From: Diplocloster agilis
GTDB taxonomy: Bacteria > Bacillota > Clostridia > Lachnospirales > Lachnospiraceae
NCBI RefSeq assembly: GCF_019042275.1
Contig: NZ_JAHQCW010000026.1
Coordinates: 25,443 to 89,442 of the forward strand
DNA length: 64,000 nt
Direction: 5' to 3'
The position numbers and the translations under genes are program-made. The notes beneath the pieces are model-generated. The model ran no database searches, had not been told where the DNA came from, and saw only the letters and a program-made list of their open reading frames with translations. The number at the start of each line of letters is the position of its first letter. The first letter of the stretch is position 1. This document shows, in pieces, positions 6,477 through 15,359 of the stretch.

Positions 6477-7973
6477 TCATTCCTGTGTATTATCCGGTGC
6501 TCCTTCCCCTGCATCCTGCGGGGGCTGCTGATCCGTATTATCGTTCGTCTGATTGCTTCCCTGTGTATTACCGGACGCGTTTTCACCTCCGGCATTCGCC
6601 CCTTCCACCGGCGGCGTGCTCATGTAACTGGCGGACTGCCGCGCTTTATTGGTATTCGGGTACTTGTCATATACCTGCTGGTAGAATTTATCCGCGTTGG
6701 CCTGATCCCCGGAGCGGTCATAAGCCCGCGCCAGATAGAACAACGCGTCGCCATTGTGAACGTCTGCGTTTAATTCTACAGCCTGCCCCAGATCCTGGAT
6801 GGCCGCGGCGAAATCACCTTTTTTATAGGCGTCATAGCCGGTAGTATATAACTCCTCGGCCGCCTTGGTGTTCACATCTGTCTGTATCGCGTCATACAAC
6901 GTCTTGGCGTCTCCGGACAGGGAAGCGGCATCTACTTTCTGAAGCGCATCCGCAGCCGTCACGGTATCTTCCGCGCTGTAGGCTGCATAAGCGGCCAGCA
7001 ACTGTTCATAGCTGGTGACCTTCACATCCTGGGCCTGGGCCTGCTGCTTTGCCTCTTCCTCATTAGCCTTTGCCGTGGCCAGATCCGTTTCCAGCTGTTT
7101 GATGTTGGCATTCTTGGAAGACAGCTGTTCGTTAAATTCGATCTCCGACTGATTGCTGCTGCCCTTCTCCGCCTGCATGCGGGCCGGAAGAACCAGGAAC
7201 CACATAAGAGCCGCTCCCACCAGCAATCCGATAATGATATTAATCACCGTCGACATTCCGGTATTATCCTTGAACGTCTTGGGCTGGATAATAGTCTCGT
7301 TTCCGCTGCGGTATGCGACGGAATCCTCATTCTTCGGCTCCTCCGGTTTCGGATTAACTCCCTTGAAGGTGTTCAGTTCTTTGAGCAGATGCAAAGTCAA
7401 TGTATTGGCACGGTCTATTTTCCCGGCCCTTCGCAGCATACTCTCCGCTTTGCCGTAGTCTTCGTTTTTCATGTAACACAGAGCCAGCAGCTGATATGCT
7501 TTAACCAGTTTTGGATTCATGGAAAGCACTTTTTTCAGCTGGATAACCGCTAGGTCGTCACTGCTCTGCTCGCAGTATAAAAGCGCCTGATTAAACTTTT
7601 TGATCGAGGTATTCATGGTTTCCAGGCGCCCCTGATTCTCCTGCAGATCGTTCAGAAAATAATCCGCCGGATTCTTCTTGGACTGGACATTCTTGCTGAT
7701 GACCCATTGGCTTAAGGCTGCCACAGCCTCTCCCATTTCATAATAAATTAACCCCAGCAGATTCCTGGCCTGCACATGATTTTTATTATATTTTAACGCC
7801 AGATTCAGACTGGTCACAGCACCGGACAGATCCCGAACCTTCGCCTTTTCCAACCCGTCGTTGTATAACGCATTGGACAACCGTATTATCTTTTTATATA
7901 CTGATACATCAGCCCCGCAGTTCGTGCAGTAATCCACATCGGACAGGGTGCTGCCGCAATATAAGCATCTCAT
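6477..7973 (-). CDS. Zinc-ribbon, TPR-repeat membrane protein
   Basis: Encodes 498 residues. An N-terminal zinc ribbon has Cys3, Cys6, Cys16 and Cys19 (CLYCG and CTNCG). TPR-like helices cover about residues 30-200. One membrane segment lies at about 241-263. After it comes a coiled coil (about 275-315), then more TPR repeats (about 370-450) and a Gly/Asn/Gln/Pro-rich low-complexity tail. The topology predicts a cytoplasmic zinc-ribbon/TPR half and an outside TPR half, fitting a scaffold that connects the cytoplasm with the envelope. It follows the folC/small-protein pair on the same strand and has its own terminator. No enzymatic motif is seen; the specific role is unknown. Confidence 0.85.
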   Translation of the reverse strand: MRCLYCGSTLSDVDYCTNCGADVSVYKKIIRLSNALYNDGLEKAKVRDLSGAVTSLNLALKYNKNHVQARNLLGLIYYEMGEAVAALSQWVISKNVQSKKNPADYFLNDLQENQGRLETMNTSIKKFNQALLYCEQSSDDLAVIQLKKVLSMNPKLVKAYQLLALCYMKNEDYGKAESMLRRAGKIDRANTLTLHLLKELNTFKGVNPKPEEPKNEDSVAYRSGNETIIQPKTFKDNTGMSTVINIIIGLLVGAALMWFLVLPARMQAEKGSSNQSEIEFNEQLSSKNANIKQLETDLATAKANEEEAKQQAQAQDVKVTSYEQLLAAYAAYSAEDTVTAADALQKVDAASLSGDAKTLYDAIQTDVNTKAAEELYTTGYDAYKKGDFAAAIQDLGQAVELNADVHNGDALFYLARAYDRSGDQANADKFYQQVYDKYPNTNKARQSASYMSTPPVEGANAGGENASGNTQGSNQTNDNTDQQPPQDAGEGAPDNTQE

Positions 7974-8062
7974 ACTGTTTCACCTACTCTTCCGCGCTGC
8001 GTGCATGTCATATTTCCACATTTTTAAATACCGCCGTTCAAATGTCTGAAAATTCTTCTGCA

Positions 8063-8209
8063 CTATCGTTCTTTGCTTCTCGATTCCTTGAGCATTTCCT
8101 TCAAAATATCGGTCATATCCGTCAAATCCTGATTGCGGATCGCCTCTTCCGCTTCCTCAACCTCCAGACTTGGATGAAATTTCTTCAACTCTTCTTCAAA
8201 GTTCAGCAT
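8063..8209 (-). CDS. Small acidic 48-residue protein coupled to folC
   Basis: Not long enough for ordinary ORF cut-offs, but well supported. An ideal AAGGAGG site lies seven bases before the ATG at 8209, and the start overlaps the end of folC by 14 bases. The product is highly charged and helical (starts MLNFEEELKKFHPSLEVEEA, later DLTDMTDILKEMLKE, ending RSKER), with no membrane segment or Cys. Overlap with folC implies translational coupling. Function unknown; it resembles a small helical adaptor or regulator, but that is inference. Confidence 0.7.
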   Translation of the reverse strand: MLNFEEELKKFHPSLEVEEAEEAIRNQDLTDMTDILKEMLKESRSKER

Positions 8210-9506
8210 CGTACCGCCTCCTTATTACGTCTTTCAATTCGCCAACCAGATACAAAGACCCGGCGCAAAATATCATGCCATCGCCTTTTTGCTTCACAGC
8301 CGCCTGAAACGCCCGCTCTATATCCGGCTCAGCCGTCACCTTCTTCGATGTCCGTTCCTCAAAGATACGCTTTAACTCATCGGAAGGTACACCGCGGCCG
8401 CTGTTTATCTGGGTTATCACATAACTATCAAATAAATCTGCTTCAATAATGGTCTGGATCATTTGCGGATATTGTTTTTCCTTTACCGCAGAAAACAACA
8501 GAACTTTCGGCCCGCGCTCCTGGAATACCCTTACGGTCTCTGCAAATCCACAGACACCTTCCACGTTATGTGCACCATCCAGATACACATCCGGTAGGAC
8601 CTCCTCCATACGCCCCGGCCATCTCATATTGGAAATTCCCTGCTGCAGCGCTTCCCGGCTGATCTCATGCCCGGTATCCAGTACCTCCAGCGCCTGTAAC
8701 GCCAAAACCGCATTTCGCGCCTGATAGGACGCCGCATTGTGCACAGTCATTCCAATATATCCATAATAACGACTGGAATAAGAAAAATCAACGGTTTTGT
8801 CAGTATTTAATAATTTTGTTATATTTTCATCATGAACCGGCCACGACGGCGCTCCCATCTTTTCGGCCTTCTGTTCCACTACACGGCTCACCTCTGCTTT
8901 GGCCGCGTCATACACCACCGGAACTCCGGCTTTGATGATTCCGGCCTTTTCCGCCGCGATCTCTTCTATCGTGCCGCCCAGCCACTCCGTATGATCCAGG
9001 CTGACGGAGGTAATCACCGTGACCGCCGGTTTTTTAATGACATTGGTGGCGTCCAGCCTGCCGCCAAGCCCTGTCTCCAGCACCGCATACTCCACATGGT
9101 TTTCTTCAAATAATACCATGGCCATAGCAAATAGAAACTCGAAAAAAGTCGGATGCGGCATTCCCTCCCGCCGCATAACCGTCGCTGCCCGTTGCACTCT
9201 CTCGAAAGCATGAACCAGCTGCTCATTTTCCACATTCTTACCATTGATCTGAAACCGCTCATTGATAGATTCCAGATGCGGTGACGTAAACATCCCAACG
9301 GAATATCCCGCCGTTTGTAATACGGAATTAAGATAGGCGCAGACCGATCCCTTTCCGTTCGTCCCCGCCACATGTATGACCTTCATCTGATCCTCCGGAT
9401 TACCCAGATTCTGAAGGAGTTTCCTCGTATGGTTCAAATCATTTTTCTTAGTAAATTTCGGTATATCTAAAATATAGGACACTGCCTCTTCATATGTCAC
9501 GAACAC
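8196..9506 (-). CDS. folC: Folylpolyglutamate synthase / dihydrofolate synthase
   Basis: Encodes about 436 residues of the Mur-ligase-like FolC family: ATP-binding loop HVAGTNGKGSVCAYLNSVLQ near residue 45, SPHLESINERFQING, the PHPTFFEFLFAMAM segment, GLGGRLDATN and the C-terminal DGAHNVEG motif. It adds glutamate to folates and may also make dihydrofolate. GTG at 9506 is the longest start, with AAGGTGG upstream; an in-frame GTG at 9500 gives the N-terminus MTYEEAVSYILDIPKFT, typical of the family, and is equally likely. Confidence 0.95.
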   Translation of the reverse strand: MFVTYEEAVSYILDIPKFTKKNDLNHTRKLLQNLGNPEDQMKVIHVAGTNGKGSVCAYLNSVLQTAGYSVGMFTSPHLESINERFQINGKNVENEQLVHAFERVQRAATVMRREGMPHPTFFEFLFAMAMVLFEENHVEYAVLETGLGGRLDATNVIKKPAVTVITSVSLDHTEWLGGTIEEIAAEKAGIIKAGVPVVYDAAKAEVSRVVEQKAEKMGAPSWPVHDENITKLLNTDKTVDFSYSSRYYGYIGMTVHNAASYQARNAVLALQALEVLDTGHEISREALQQGISNMRWPGRMEEVLPDVYLDGAHNVEGVCGFAETVRVFQERGPKVLLFSAVKEKQYPQMIQTIIEADLFDSYVITQINSGRGVPSDELKRIFEERTSKKVTAEPDIERAFQAAVKQKGDGMIFCAGSLYLVGELKDVIRRRYDAEL

Positions 9507-9609
9507 TCATCCACCTTTTTTATCCACACCCATTATACCCGATTCCCCTTTTATTTCCAACCTAAAGTTTTTAACATCTTTAGACAAATCTCGCAGGATA
9601 ATATGCGTA

Positions 9610-9641
9610 AAGTCCGGCGCGGAAACGGAGGCGCCGGACTT
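9610..9641. terminator. Perfect hairpin between peptidase gene and folC
   Basis: AAGTCCGGCGC (9610-9620) pairs perfectly with GCGCCGGACTT (9631-9641) around a ten-base loop, in the 167-bp gap after the peptidase stop. The flanking T-runs are short on both strands (TTTT on plus, TTT on minus), so termination efficiency is uncertain; position favours a terminator for the peptidase transcript. Confidence 0.55.
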
Positions 9642-9673
9642 TTAAATAGATCCCTGGGGTCTTTGAAAAATAT

Positions 9674-10822
9674 CTACTGTAATGTGGAGCGTACTGCATC
9701 TATAAAGGCAGATGGGTCTATGAAGAGGTCACCGTCCGCATTTTCGTATGCGGTCTCTCTCATGAGCGTTATCATCCGGGTTCCTGTAAGCGAAGGATTG
9801 ATCTGCCATCCCAGTGCCAATATTCCTGTTCCATAGGGGATAGCCCAGCTGTGGCCTCCTATCGCATCATAGCTATAAGAATATTCCCCCTCTTGATAGG
9901 CTTCCGCGGTGGTACGGTAACCTACAGGTGTCCCCAGTGCCTGAGGCGGACATTCCTGGAAATCACCATCGGGTGTCCCGATTTTGCTTTGCGTAATGTC
10001 ATCTCTATGTTCCGGGTCAAAAAAGCTGGGCCAAAAAACGCAAGTATCAAAATCTTTCCTGCAATCCAGTACTAAAATACCCGCGTCCTGTGCCCGCTTT
10101 ACCGCCTCATCATAATCACCATGGTTATCGAAATTATCTGAATTTGTAAGATCGGCAGATATGCTGACGGCACGTATTTTATCGGAATCCGGCAATTCTT
10201 TGTTTTGCCCGATCAGCCAGTCCAGTGCCTGGGCTGTCATGGAAGGGGCTGTTCTGTCCCAAAATTTTAACGCCACATAGTATAGTTTGACATCAGGGGC
10301 GGTTCCAATGGTATTGCCAGCCAGTAAACTAGCTACTGCAGGTCCATGCATGGAGCCTTTGCTGTCGTTTTCCGTCAATCCCACCGTATGATATTTCACA
10401 ATCTTACCGGTGTATTCGGGATGGTCTGGTAATAAAGGCTGGTCGATAATTGCTACCGTCACGTTTTTACCCGTGATCCCCTGTGCGTGGAGCTTCGATA
10501 CATTGAGTCCGGGAGCTTTTCCGTTTTCCAGAATTTTTGCCGCCAGCTCTTCGTTTCCCTCGAAGTTTGTGTTTTGATTAAACCAGTAAGTATTAATATC
10601 TTTTGTATTATATTCTCCTGGTTTTAAAGTTATGGTTTCTCCGATACCGCGCACATCTGCATATGGTTCCAATAATTTACTGCCATGCGCAGTTTTCCCC
10701 TGAGATGCTATGTCAGGCGTATTTGTATCTTTCTCTATATCCTTCTGACTGTCAGCGGTGTTACATGAACATAATAATAATGATAATAAAAAAATGAACG
10801 GTAATGCCAATACTTTTTTCAT
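9674..10822 (-). CDS. S8 (subtilisin-like) serine peptidase lipoprotein
   Basis: Encodes 382 residues. A lipoprotein signal (MKKVLALPFIFLLSLLLC) ends at Cys18 or Cys20. The S8 catalytic motifs are recognisable but variant: Asp127 in VTVAIIDQPLLPD (DQP rather than DTG), His159 in SMHGPAVASLLAG (HGP rather than HGT) and Ser325 in GGHSWAIPYGTG (GHSWAIP rather than GTSMAAP). The protein is therefore expected at the outer membrane face, possibly an active but divergent peptidase. The ATG at 10822 is chosen as it begins the signal peptide. It stands downstream of the sensor-kinase terminator, so it is probably its own unit. Confidence 0.8.
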   Translation of the reverse strand: MKKVLALPFIFLLSLLLCSCNTADSQKDIEKDTNTPDIASQGKTAHGSKLLEPYADVRGIGETITLKPGEYNTKDINTYWFNQNTNFEGNEELAAKILENGKAPGLNVSKLHAQGITGKNVTVAIIDQPLLPDHPEYTGKIVKYHTVGLTENDSKGSMHGPAVASLLAGNTIGTAPDVKLYYVALKFWDRTAPSMTAQALDWLIGQNKELPDSDKIRAVSISADLTNSDNFDNHGDYDEAVKRAQDAGILVLDCRKDFDTCVFWPSFFDPEHRDDITQSKIGTPDGDFQECPPQALGTPVGYRTTAEAYQEGEYSYSYDAIGGHSWAIPYGTGILALGWQINPSLTGTRMITLMRETAYENADGDLFIDPSAFIDAVRSTLQ

Positions 10823-10852
10823 CTTTTGTCCTTCTCTCTGTTTTAAGATAGT

Positions 10853-10891
10853 GTATAAGATAAGGAGGAGCGCGAAATGCCGCTCTCCTCC
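10853..10891 (-). terminator. Terminator of the two-component operon
   Basis: On the minus strand GGAGGAGAGCG is followed by a short loop and CGCTCCTCC, then TTATCTTAT. It lies between the histidine kinase stop (10914) and the peptidase start (10822). Confidence 0.7.
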
Positions 10892-10913
10892 CTGACCTTG
10901 CATTGTACTTCAA

Positions 10914-13250
10914 CTAGTGGATCTGCGGGAATTCCACAGTGACCACGAACAGATCTGCGATGGTCTCCACCGTCATCCTGCCCCCGCAGGCCTCCGTAAA
11001 GCTCTTGGCGATCGACAGGCCCAGACCGCTGCCGCCGTCAGTCCGGCTTGAGTCGCCCCTTGTAAAACGTTCCGTAAAATTTACATCGGCAGGGATCTCC
11101 GAAGCGGATGTATTTTTCACACTTGCCACCGCCACCGAACCGTCCGTCTTCAGGTTCACATAGATGCGGGAACCGTCCAGCGAATACTGCAGGGCATTTT
11201 GCAGCAGGTTCTGGAACACCCGGTACAGGCGCTGCCCATCGGCCATGATCATGATTTCCTCTTCCGGGATATCGGTTTTTACCTGAATCCTACTGTCCGC
11301 GATCCGTTCGGACATGTCCGCCAGGGTCTGCCGCAGAAGCTTGCCCAGATCCAGCGCTTCGATCTCCACCGGCAGCTGCCCGGAAGCCGCTTTGCTCACC
11401 TCGAAGACATCCTGCACCATTTCTTTTAATTTCTGAGATTTGCTGTCCAGGATCTGCACATAATCCCTGATATAATCCGGCAGTCCGTCTTCCTGTTTGA
11501 GAAGCTCCACATAGCTGATGATGGAGGTCAGCGGGGTCTTAATATCATGGGACACATTGGACACCAGTTCCACTTTCATGCGTTCGCTCTTGATCTGCTC
11601 TTTCACCGCGGTGTCCATCCCTTTGCGGATATCGTTCAGATCCTGCACCGCTCCGGCCAGATCACTGTCCGGCTGAACCTGTATTTCACTGGTGATCGCT
11701 CCGTCGCGCACGGTCTTGATCTGATCGATGAGGATTCCCGTATCCAGCATCAGCCGTTCATTTTTTTTCATATAATTCATCTGCATGTAGACCAGCAGGA
11801 CGGCTCCCAGAACTACCAGGATCATCAGAACCAGAAGCGGTACGATCTCGTATCCGCCGGCCAGGCAAAAGATAAGCAGGCTGGCTCCCGACAGTAAAAT
11901 GAGTACGCCCGTTACGGCAATTAACGGTATATACCGGTGCACCACCCGTCTCTGGAACGGAAGCTTTAAGTCCGCCGCACGGAACGCCTCCGCAATATGT
12001 CCGCAGATACTCTGTTTCCATACCTTTTGATTGCATCTGTGATCATTCACAAACAGATAGATGATCCAGAACAAACCAACCACCCCGCCTGTCCAGGCGA
12101 ACATCTCCCGGAATAATTCCTGGAAAATGCCAGGATAGAATTCCCCGAACTGAATTCGCATAAAGAAATCATCCCACCAATAGCCCGAATGAAACAGAAC
12201 GAGTCCCAGTGCCGACAGGAGCAGAATCAGCTTGACCTCATACCAGATTTTTCCTGTTATACGGGCAATCCATCGGTCCGCCCGCTTCTTATCTTTGCGC
12301 AGGATCAGGTACACCGCAATCAGGACGATTCCCAGAGCCAGCGAGGCGGCTAACGCCAGAAATCTGCCCTTTTGACTGCGCTGATTGTATTCGATCCAGT
12401 ACAGCCGGTTGTAGAGCTGTTTGGATGAGTCCTTCGCATAATCGCCTTTGATATAGAGTTTCGGCGACTTAGCCGCGGCTATGGTAACGGTCGCTTTCTG
12501 AGTCTCCTCATCCACGGTAAAGTTCTTATAGCCCGGCACGTACCAGTCACTGTCGTCGCGGTAGTAGCCGTCCTTGTACACATCGATATCTTTGCCGTCT
12601 TTTCGCATTTTTACCGTATTGCCGTCAAAGTACATCAGGAAATTGTAATCCTTGGGCGCAGTCATACCGGCGCCATCCAGTTCCGTCCCCTCGGCATTTG
12701 TGTAGACAGTTCCGTCGTTATAAGTGATCTTATACAGGATATTCTTGTCATCTTTGATCGCATTGTGATACCGTTCGGCTCTCTTCTTGTTTTCTTCTTT
12801 GGAGCTGTAATCACTGTCTTCTAAATCACCGTACTCATAACCGCCGTATTCATCATAATCGCTGCTGTAACCTCCGATCGCTTCGGCAACTTCATTCGGA
12901 TACTCTTCGCTAAAGTTCCAGCTCCAATCGCCGGTTCCGCTCTCAACCGCGTATACCCCCTCCATGTTATTGTAGGTATAATCATCGTAGTAACCGTAAT
13001 ATTCCCGATAGACATTTCCCCAGAGGGGGCCGCCGGTGGCCATCCCCAGAAAATTTTCCAGGTAATCCGCCATCTGACGGCGGAATTCTCCGGTATTCTG
13101 ATAATCTTCCTCAAAGGCCTCCCTGATCTGTGCCTTCCATGAGGTTCTGGAGGATAATAAATAGACGGAATCTATGACACCGGACAGTAACAGAGTGATC
13201 CCCAGAAAAAACGCGGTAAAACTAATGATGCTTTTCCATTTTGTAGCCAA
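10914..13250 (-). CDS. Sensor histidine kinase with large extracellular Tyr-rich domain
   Basis: Encodes 778 residues. One membrane segment lies at about 9-30, then a large outside domain to about 285 that is rich in Tyr, Asp and Gly (YREYYGYYDDYTYNN; DYDEYGGYEYGDLEDSDY), then about five further membrane segments to 480. A HisKA domain has its phospho-acceptor His near residue 568 (VSNVSHDIKTPL), followed by an ATPase domain (NLLQNALQYS, GGSGLGLSIAKS). The start is a TTG at 13250 with AAGGTGG nine bases upstream and overlaps the regulator gene by 29 bases. The kinase phosphorylates the OmpR-type regulator next door. The signal is unknown; the unusual sensor region suggests envelope or cationic-peptide sensing, which is only a guess. 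Confidence 0.92.
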   Translation of the reverse strand: MATKWKSIISFTAFFLGITLLLSGVIDSVYLLSSRTSWKAQIREAFEEDYQNTGEFRRQMADYLENFLGMATGGPLWGNVYREYYGYYDDYTYNNMEGVYAVESGTGDWSWNFSEEYPNEVAEAIGGYSSDYDEYGGYEYGDLEDSDYSSKEENKKRAERYHNAIKDDKNILYKITYNDGTVYTNAEGTELDGAGMTAPKDYNFLMYFDGNTVKMRKDGKDIDVYKDGYYRDDSDWYVPGYKNFTVDEETQKATVTIAAAKSPKLYIKGDYAKDSSKQLYNRLYWIEYNQRSQKGRFLALAASLALGIVLIAVYLILRKDKKRADRWIARITGKIWYEVKLILLLSALGLVLFHSGYWWDDFFMRIQFGEFYPGIFQELFREMFAWTGGVVGLFWIIYLFVNDHRCNQKVWKQSICGHIAEAFRAADLKLPFQRRVVHRYIPLIAVTGVLILLSGASLLIFCLAGGYEIVPLLVLMILVVLGAVLLVYMQMNYMKKNERLMLDTGILIDQIKTVRDGAITSEIQVQPDSDLAGAVQDLNDIRKGMDTAVKEQIKSERMKVELVSNVSHDIKTPLTSIISYVELLKQEDGLPDYIRDYVQILDSKSQKLKEMVQDVFEVSKAASGQLPVEIEALDLGKLLRQTLADMSERIADSRIQVKTDIPEEEIMIMADGQRLYRVFQNLLQNALQYSLDGSRIYVNLKTDGSVAVASVKNTSASEIPADVNFTERFTRGDSSRTDGGSGLGLSIAKSFTEACGGRMTVETIADLFVVTVEFPQIH

Positions 13251-13923
13251 TTCCCCACACCACCTTTATATATTCTGGTTCTTTTGGATTGAGTTCAATT
13301 TTTTCCCGGATACGTCTGATATGGACCATAACCGTATTTTCCGGAGCGAAGGCCTCTTCTTCCCATACCCTCCGGTAAATCTCTTCGGCCGGAAATACTC
13401 TGCCCAGATTCCGCATCAGCAGATCGACGATCTTCGTCTCCGTAGCAGTCAGCTTAACCGGCTCCTGGTCCGCATATAACACACGCTCATCGGTCCGGTA
13501 GCTGAGACGGCCATTGAAGATCTCACTGGATACCACCGACGCATGGATGTCTCCCAGGCTGGTATACCTCCTCAGATGGCTGCGCACCCGGGCCACCAAT
13601 TCCTGGGGATCATACGGTTTGGTCACATAATCATCGGCTCCCATGGAAAGTCCCAGGACTTTATCCGTATTCTCACTCTTGGCGCTTAAGACAATGATCG
13701 GCAGATTCTTTTTTTCCCGTATCTTCATCACTGCGGACAGGCCGTCAAGCTTCGGCATCATCACATCGATTAATATCAACTGTACCGGATATTCCGCGAT
13801 CTTCTGCAATGCTTCCAGGCCGTCGTAGGCTTTTTGAACCGTGTAGCCTTCCTTTTCCAGCAGGATCGATATGGCCTTTACAATCTCTTTGTCGTCGTCT
13901 ACGACCAGTACACATCCGTTCAT
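13222..13923 (-). CDS. OmpR/PhoB-family response regulator
   Basis: Encodes 233 residues. The receiver domain has acidic pair VVDDD, phospho-acceptor Asp53 (LILIDVMMPKLDG), the switch residue in IIVLSAK and Lys in DDYVTKPY. The C-terminal winged helix (VKLTATETKIVDLLMRNLGR ... VMVHIRRIREKI) binds DNA. It resembles VanR/SaeR-type regulators. GGAGGAGATCAG precedes the ATG. It is followed, with a 29-base overlap, by the histidine kinase, so the two form one operon. Target genes are not evident; no export or resistance gene is adjacent, apart from the peptidase lipoprotein downstream. Confidence 0.95.
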   Translation of the reverse strand: MNGCVLVVDDDKEIVKAISILLEKEGYTVQKAYDGLEALQKIAEYPVQLILIDVMMPKLDGLSAVMKIREKKNLPIIVLSAKSENTDKVLGLSMGADDYVTKPYDPQELVARVRSHLRRYTSLGDIHASVVSSEIFNGRLSYRTDERVLYADQEPVKLTATETKIVDLLMRNLGRVFPAEEIYRRVWEEEAFAPENTVMVHIRRIREKIELNPKEPEYIKVVWGIGYKMEKHH

Positions 13924-14457
13924 CTGATCTCCTCCTTAAGAACAATCCTATCATAATATGGATATCTTACAAACCCGCGGGTATATTTCTTACGAAAATC
14001 TTACAATCACTTTTTCTCTGCTATCTCACGTTATTTTTCATTGAGTGTATTGAAATGTTTCGATTTGTGGTTCTGTGTAAATATTGTTTTATTATAACAT
14101 GGGGCCGGTGAAAAAGCATTCTGAAAAAGGCGGCCTATGTATGTTCGTAAGTTCCTGATACCCCGACGAACAAAAAGACTGTGGACCGCGGCATGATGTG
14201 CTGATGTGCTGACGCTGCATGAGTTGTTTGACATTTCCGCGCGCTGTTATTAAAATAGAAAACATTAAAATCTTTATTAAGTATATTTATCCCTACCTTA
14301 GGTTTCATTGTCACTTAATTTGCTACCGGGACATTTAAGCAGAATACTGCTTTGATTACTAATTTGTATATTGGGATAATTTATTTTAGCGCCGATCTCG
14401 TTTATTGGGAATAATACTGCTTTGATAAAAAGCAAACATGGAAGGGGCGTATCATGC
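13924..14457. other. 534-bp gene-free region with a direct repeat
   Basis: No convincing gene on either strand. It holds the divergent promoters of the response regulator and the nitroreductase fusion. AATACTGCTTTGAT occurs twice, at 14343-14356 and 14413-14426, exactly 70 bp apart and just ahead of the nitroreductase gene; each copy also has a TTGGGA(A)TAAT-like stretch nearby. This could be a duplicated regulatory site or the scar of a small duplication. Confidence 0.5.
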
Positions 14458-15282
14458 ATGGAACGATTTGTTGCTCAAATCAAAAAGGATGACGCAGGCA
14501 GACTGACAATCGTTGAAATACCGTTCAACGCAAGAGAGGTATTTTGTAAATCCAAAGGAACCATTTATGTAAGTGGAACAATCAATGGCATTGAATACCG
14601 AGGTAAACTGCTTTCCCGCGGCAATGGGAAATCTATTATGGTTTTAGATAAAGCGATGCAAAAGTACATTGGGTTTCATGGGCAGATAATGACCGCGAAT
14701 ATCACCATGTCCGTGGAAGACTTAAAAGCCGTCGCGGAGGAGTCTGATAAGCTTGCCGATATCAGATCGGAACTGGATGTGCTCACCGCCATAAAAACAC
14801 GGCAAAGTATACGAAAATTCAACGCCAATCCGGTTAGCGGGGAAATGGTAACCGCCATTCTTTATGCGGGCATGTGCGCTCCTACGGCAAAGGATAAGCG
14901 TCCATACCATTTTATTGTGATCAGAGATAAAAGTGTTCTATCCATGCTGGCCCGGCATAATCCCAATGCCGTCATGTTGGAATTCTGCGCGGGAGCGATC
15001 GTTGTCTGCGGAGATAAAAATGTGGAGGGAATAAAAGAGTTCTTGTATGCAGATTGTGCCGCCGCTGCACAAAATATACTGCTCAGTATTCACGGCCTGG
15101 GTCTTGGAGGCGTTTGGTGCGGCGTCGCGCCCAATTCGGCTTGGCGAAAGCTGCTAATTGAACAATTAGCACTCCCCTGCAAGCTGGATCCCGTTTCTGT
15201 GATTGCGTTTGGATGGCCGGATGAGGAAAAGGAATTGCGTTCCCGTTGGGAAGCGGCATCGGTTCATTATGATAAATGGTAA
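14458..15282 (+). CDS. DUF1905 - nitroreductase fusion protein
   Basis: Encodes 274 residues. Residues 1-95 look like a DUF1905 domain (ERFVAQIKKDDAGRLTIVEI, with a small beta-barrel pattern). Residues about 105-274 are a nitroreductase-type FMN domain (IKTRQSIRKFNANPVSGEMV, AGMCAPTAKDKRPYHFIVI, AAAAQNILLSIHGLGLGGVW). Nitroreductases reduce nitro groups, quinones or related compounds with NAD(P)H. The ATG at 14458 has GGAAGGGG about ten bases upstream; an in-frame ATG at 14422 lacks a good site. A bidirectional terminator follows. The gene stands alone. Substrate unknown. Confidence 0.82.
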   Translation: MERFVAQIKKDDAGRLTIVEIPFNAREVFCKSKGTIYVSGTINGIEYRGKLLSRGNGKSIMVLDKAMQKYIGFHGQIMTANITMSVEDLKAVAEESDKLADIRSELDVLTAIKTRQSIRKFNANPVSGEMVTAILYAGMCAPTAKDKRPYHFIVIRDKSVLSMLARHNPNAVMLEFCAGAIVVCGDKNVEGIKEFLYADCAAAAQNILLSIHGLGLGGVWCGVAPNSAWRKLLIEQLALPCKLDPVSVIAFGWPDEEKELRSRWEAASVHYDKW

Positions 15283-15298
15283 CGCTGTTAGCGAAAAA

Positions 15299-15334
15299 AA
15301 TAACCGTCTTAGCCTCAAACTAAGCGGTTATTTT
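15299..15334. terminator. Bidirectional terminator between convergent genes
   Basis: AATAACCGTCTTAG pairs with CTAAGCGGTTATT (one bulge) around a seven-base loop. A-run upstream and TTTTAATT downstream allow termination both for the rightward nitroreductase gene and for the leftward LTA-synthase-like gene whose stop is at 15360... its coding end faces this hairpin. Confidence 0.8.
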
Positions 15335-15359
15335 AATTATATAATAAAATACCAATCCT

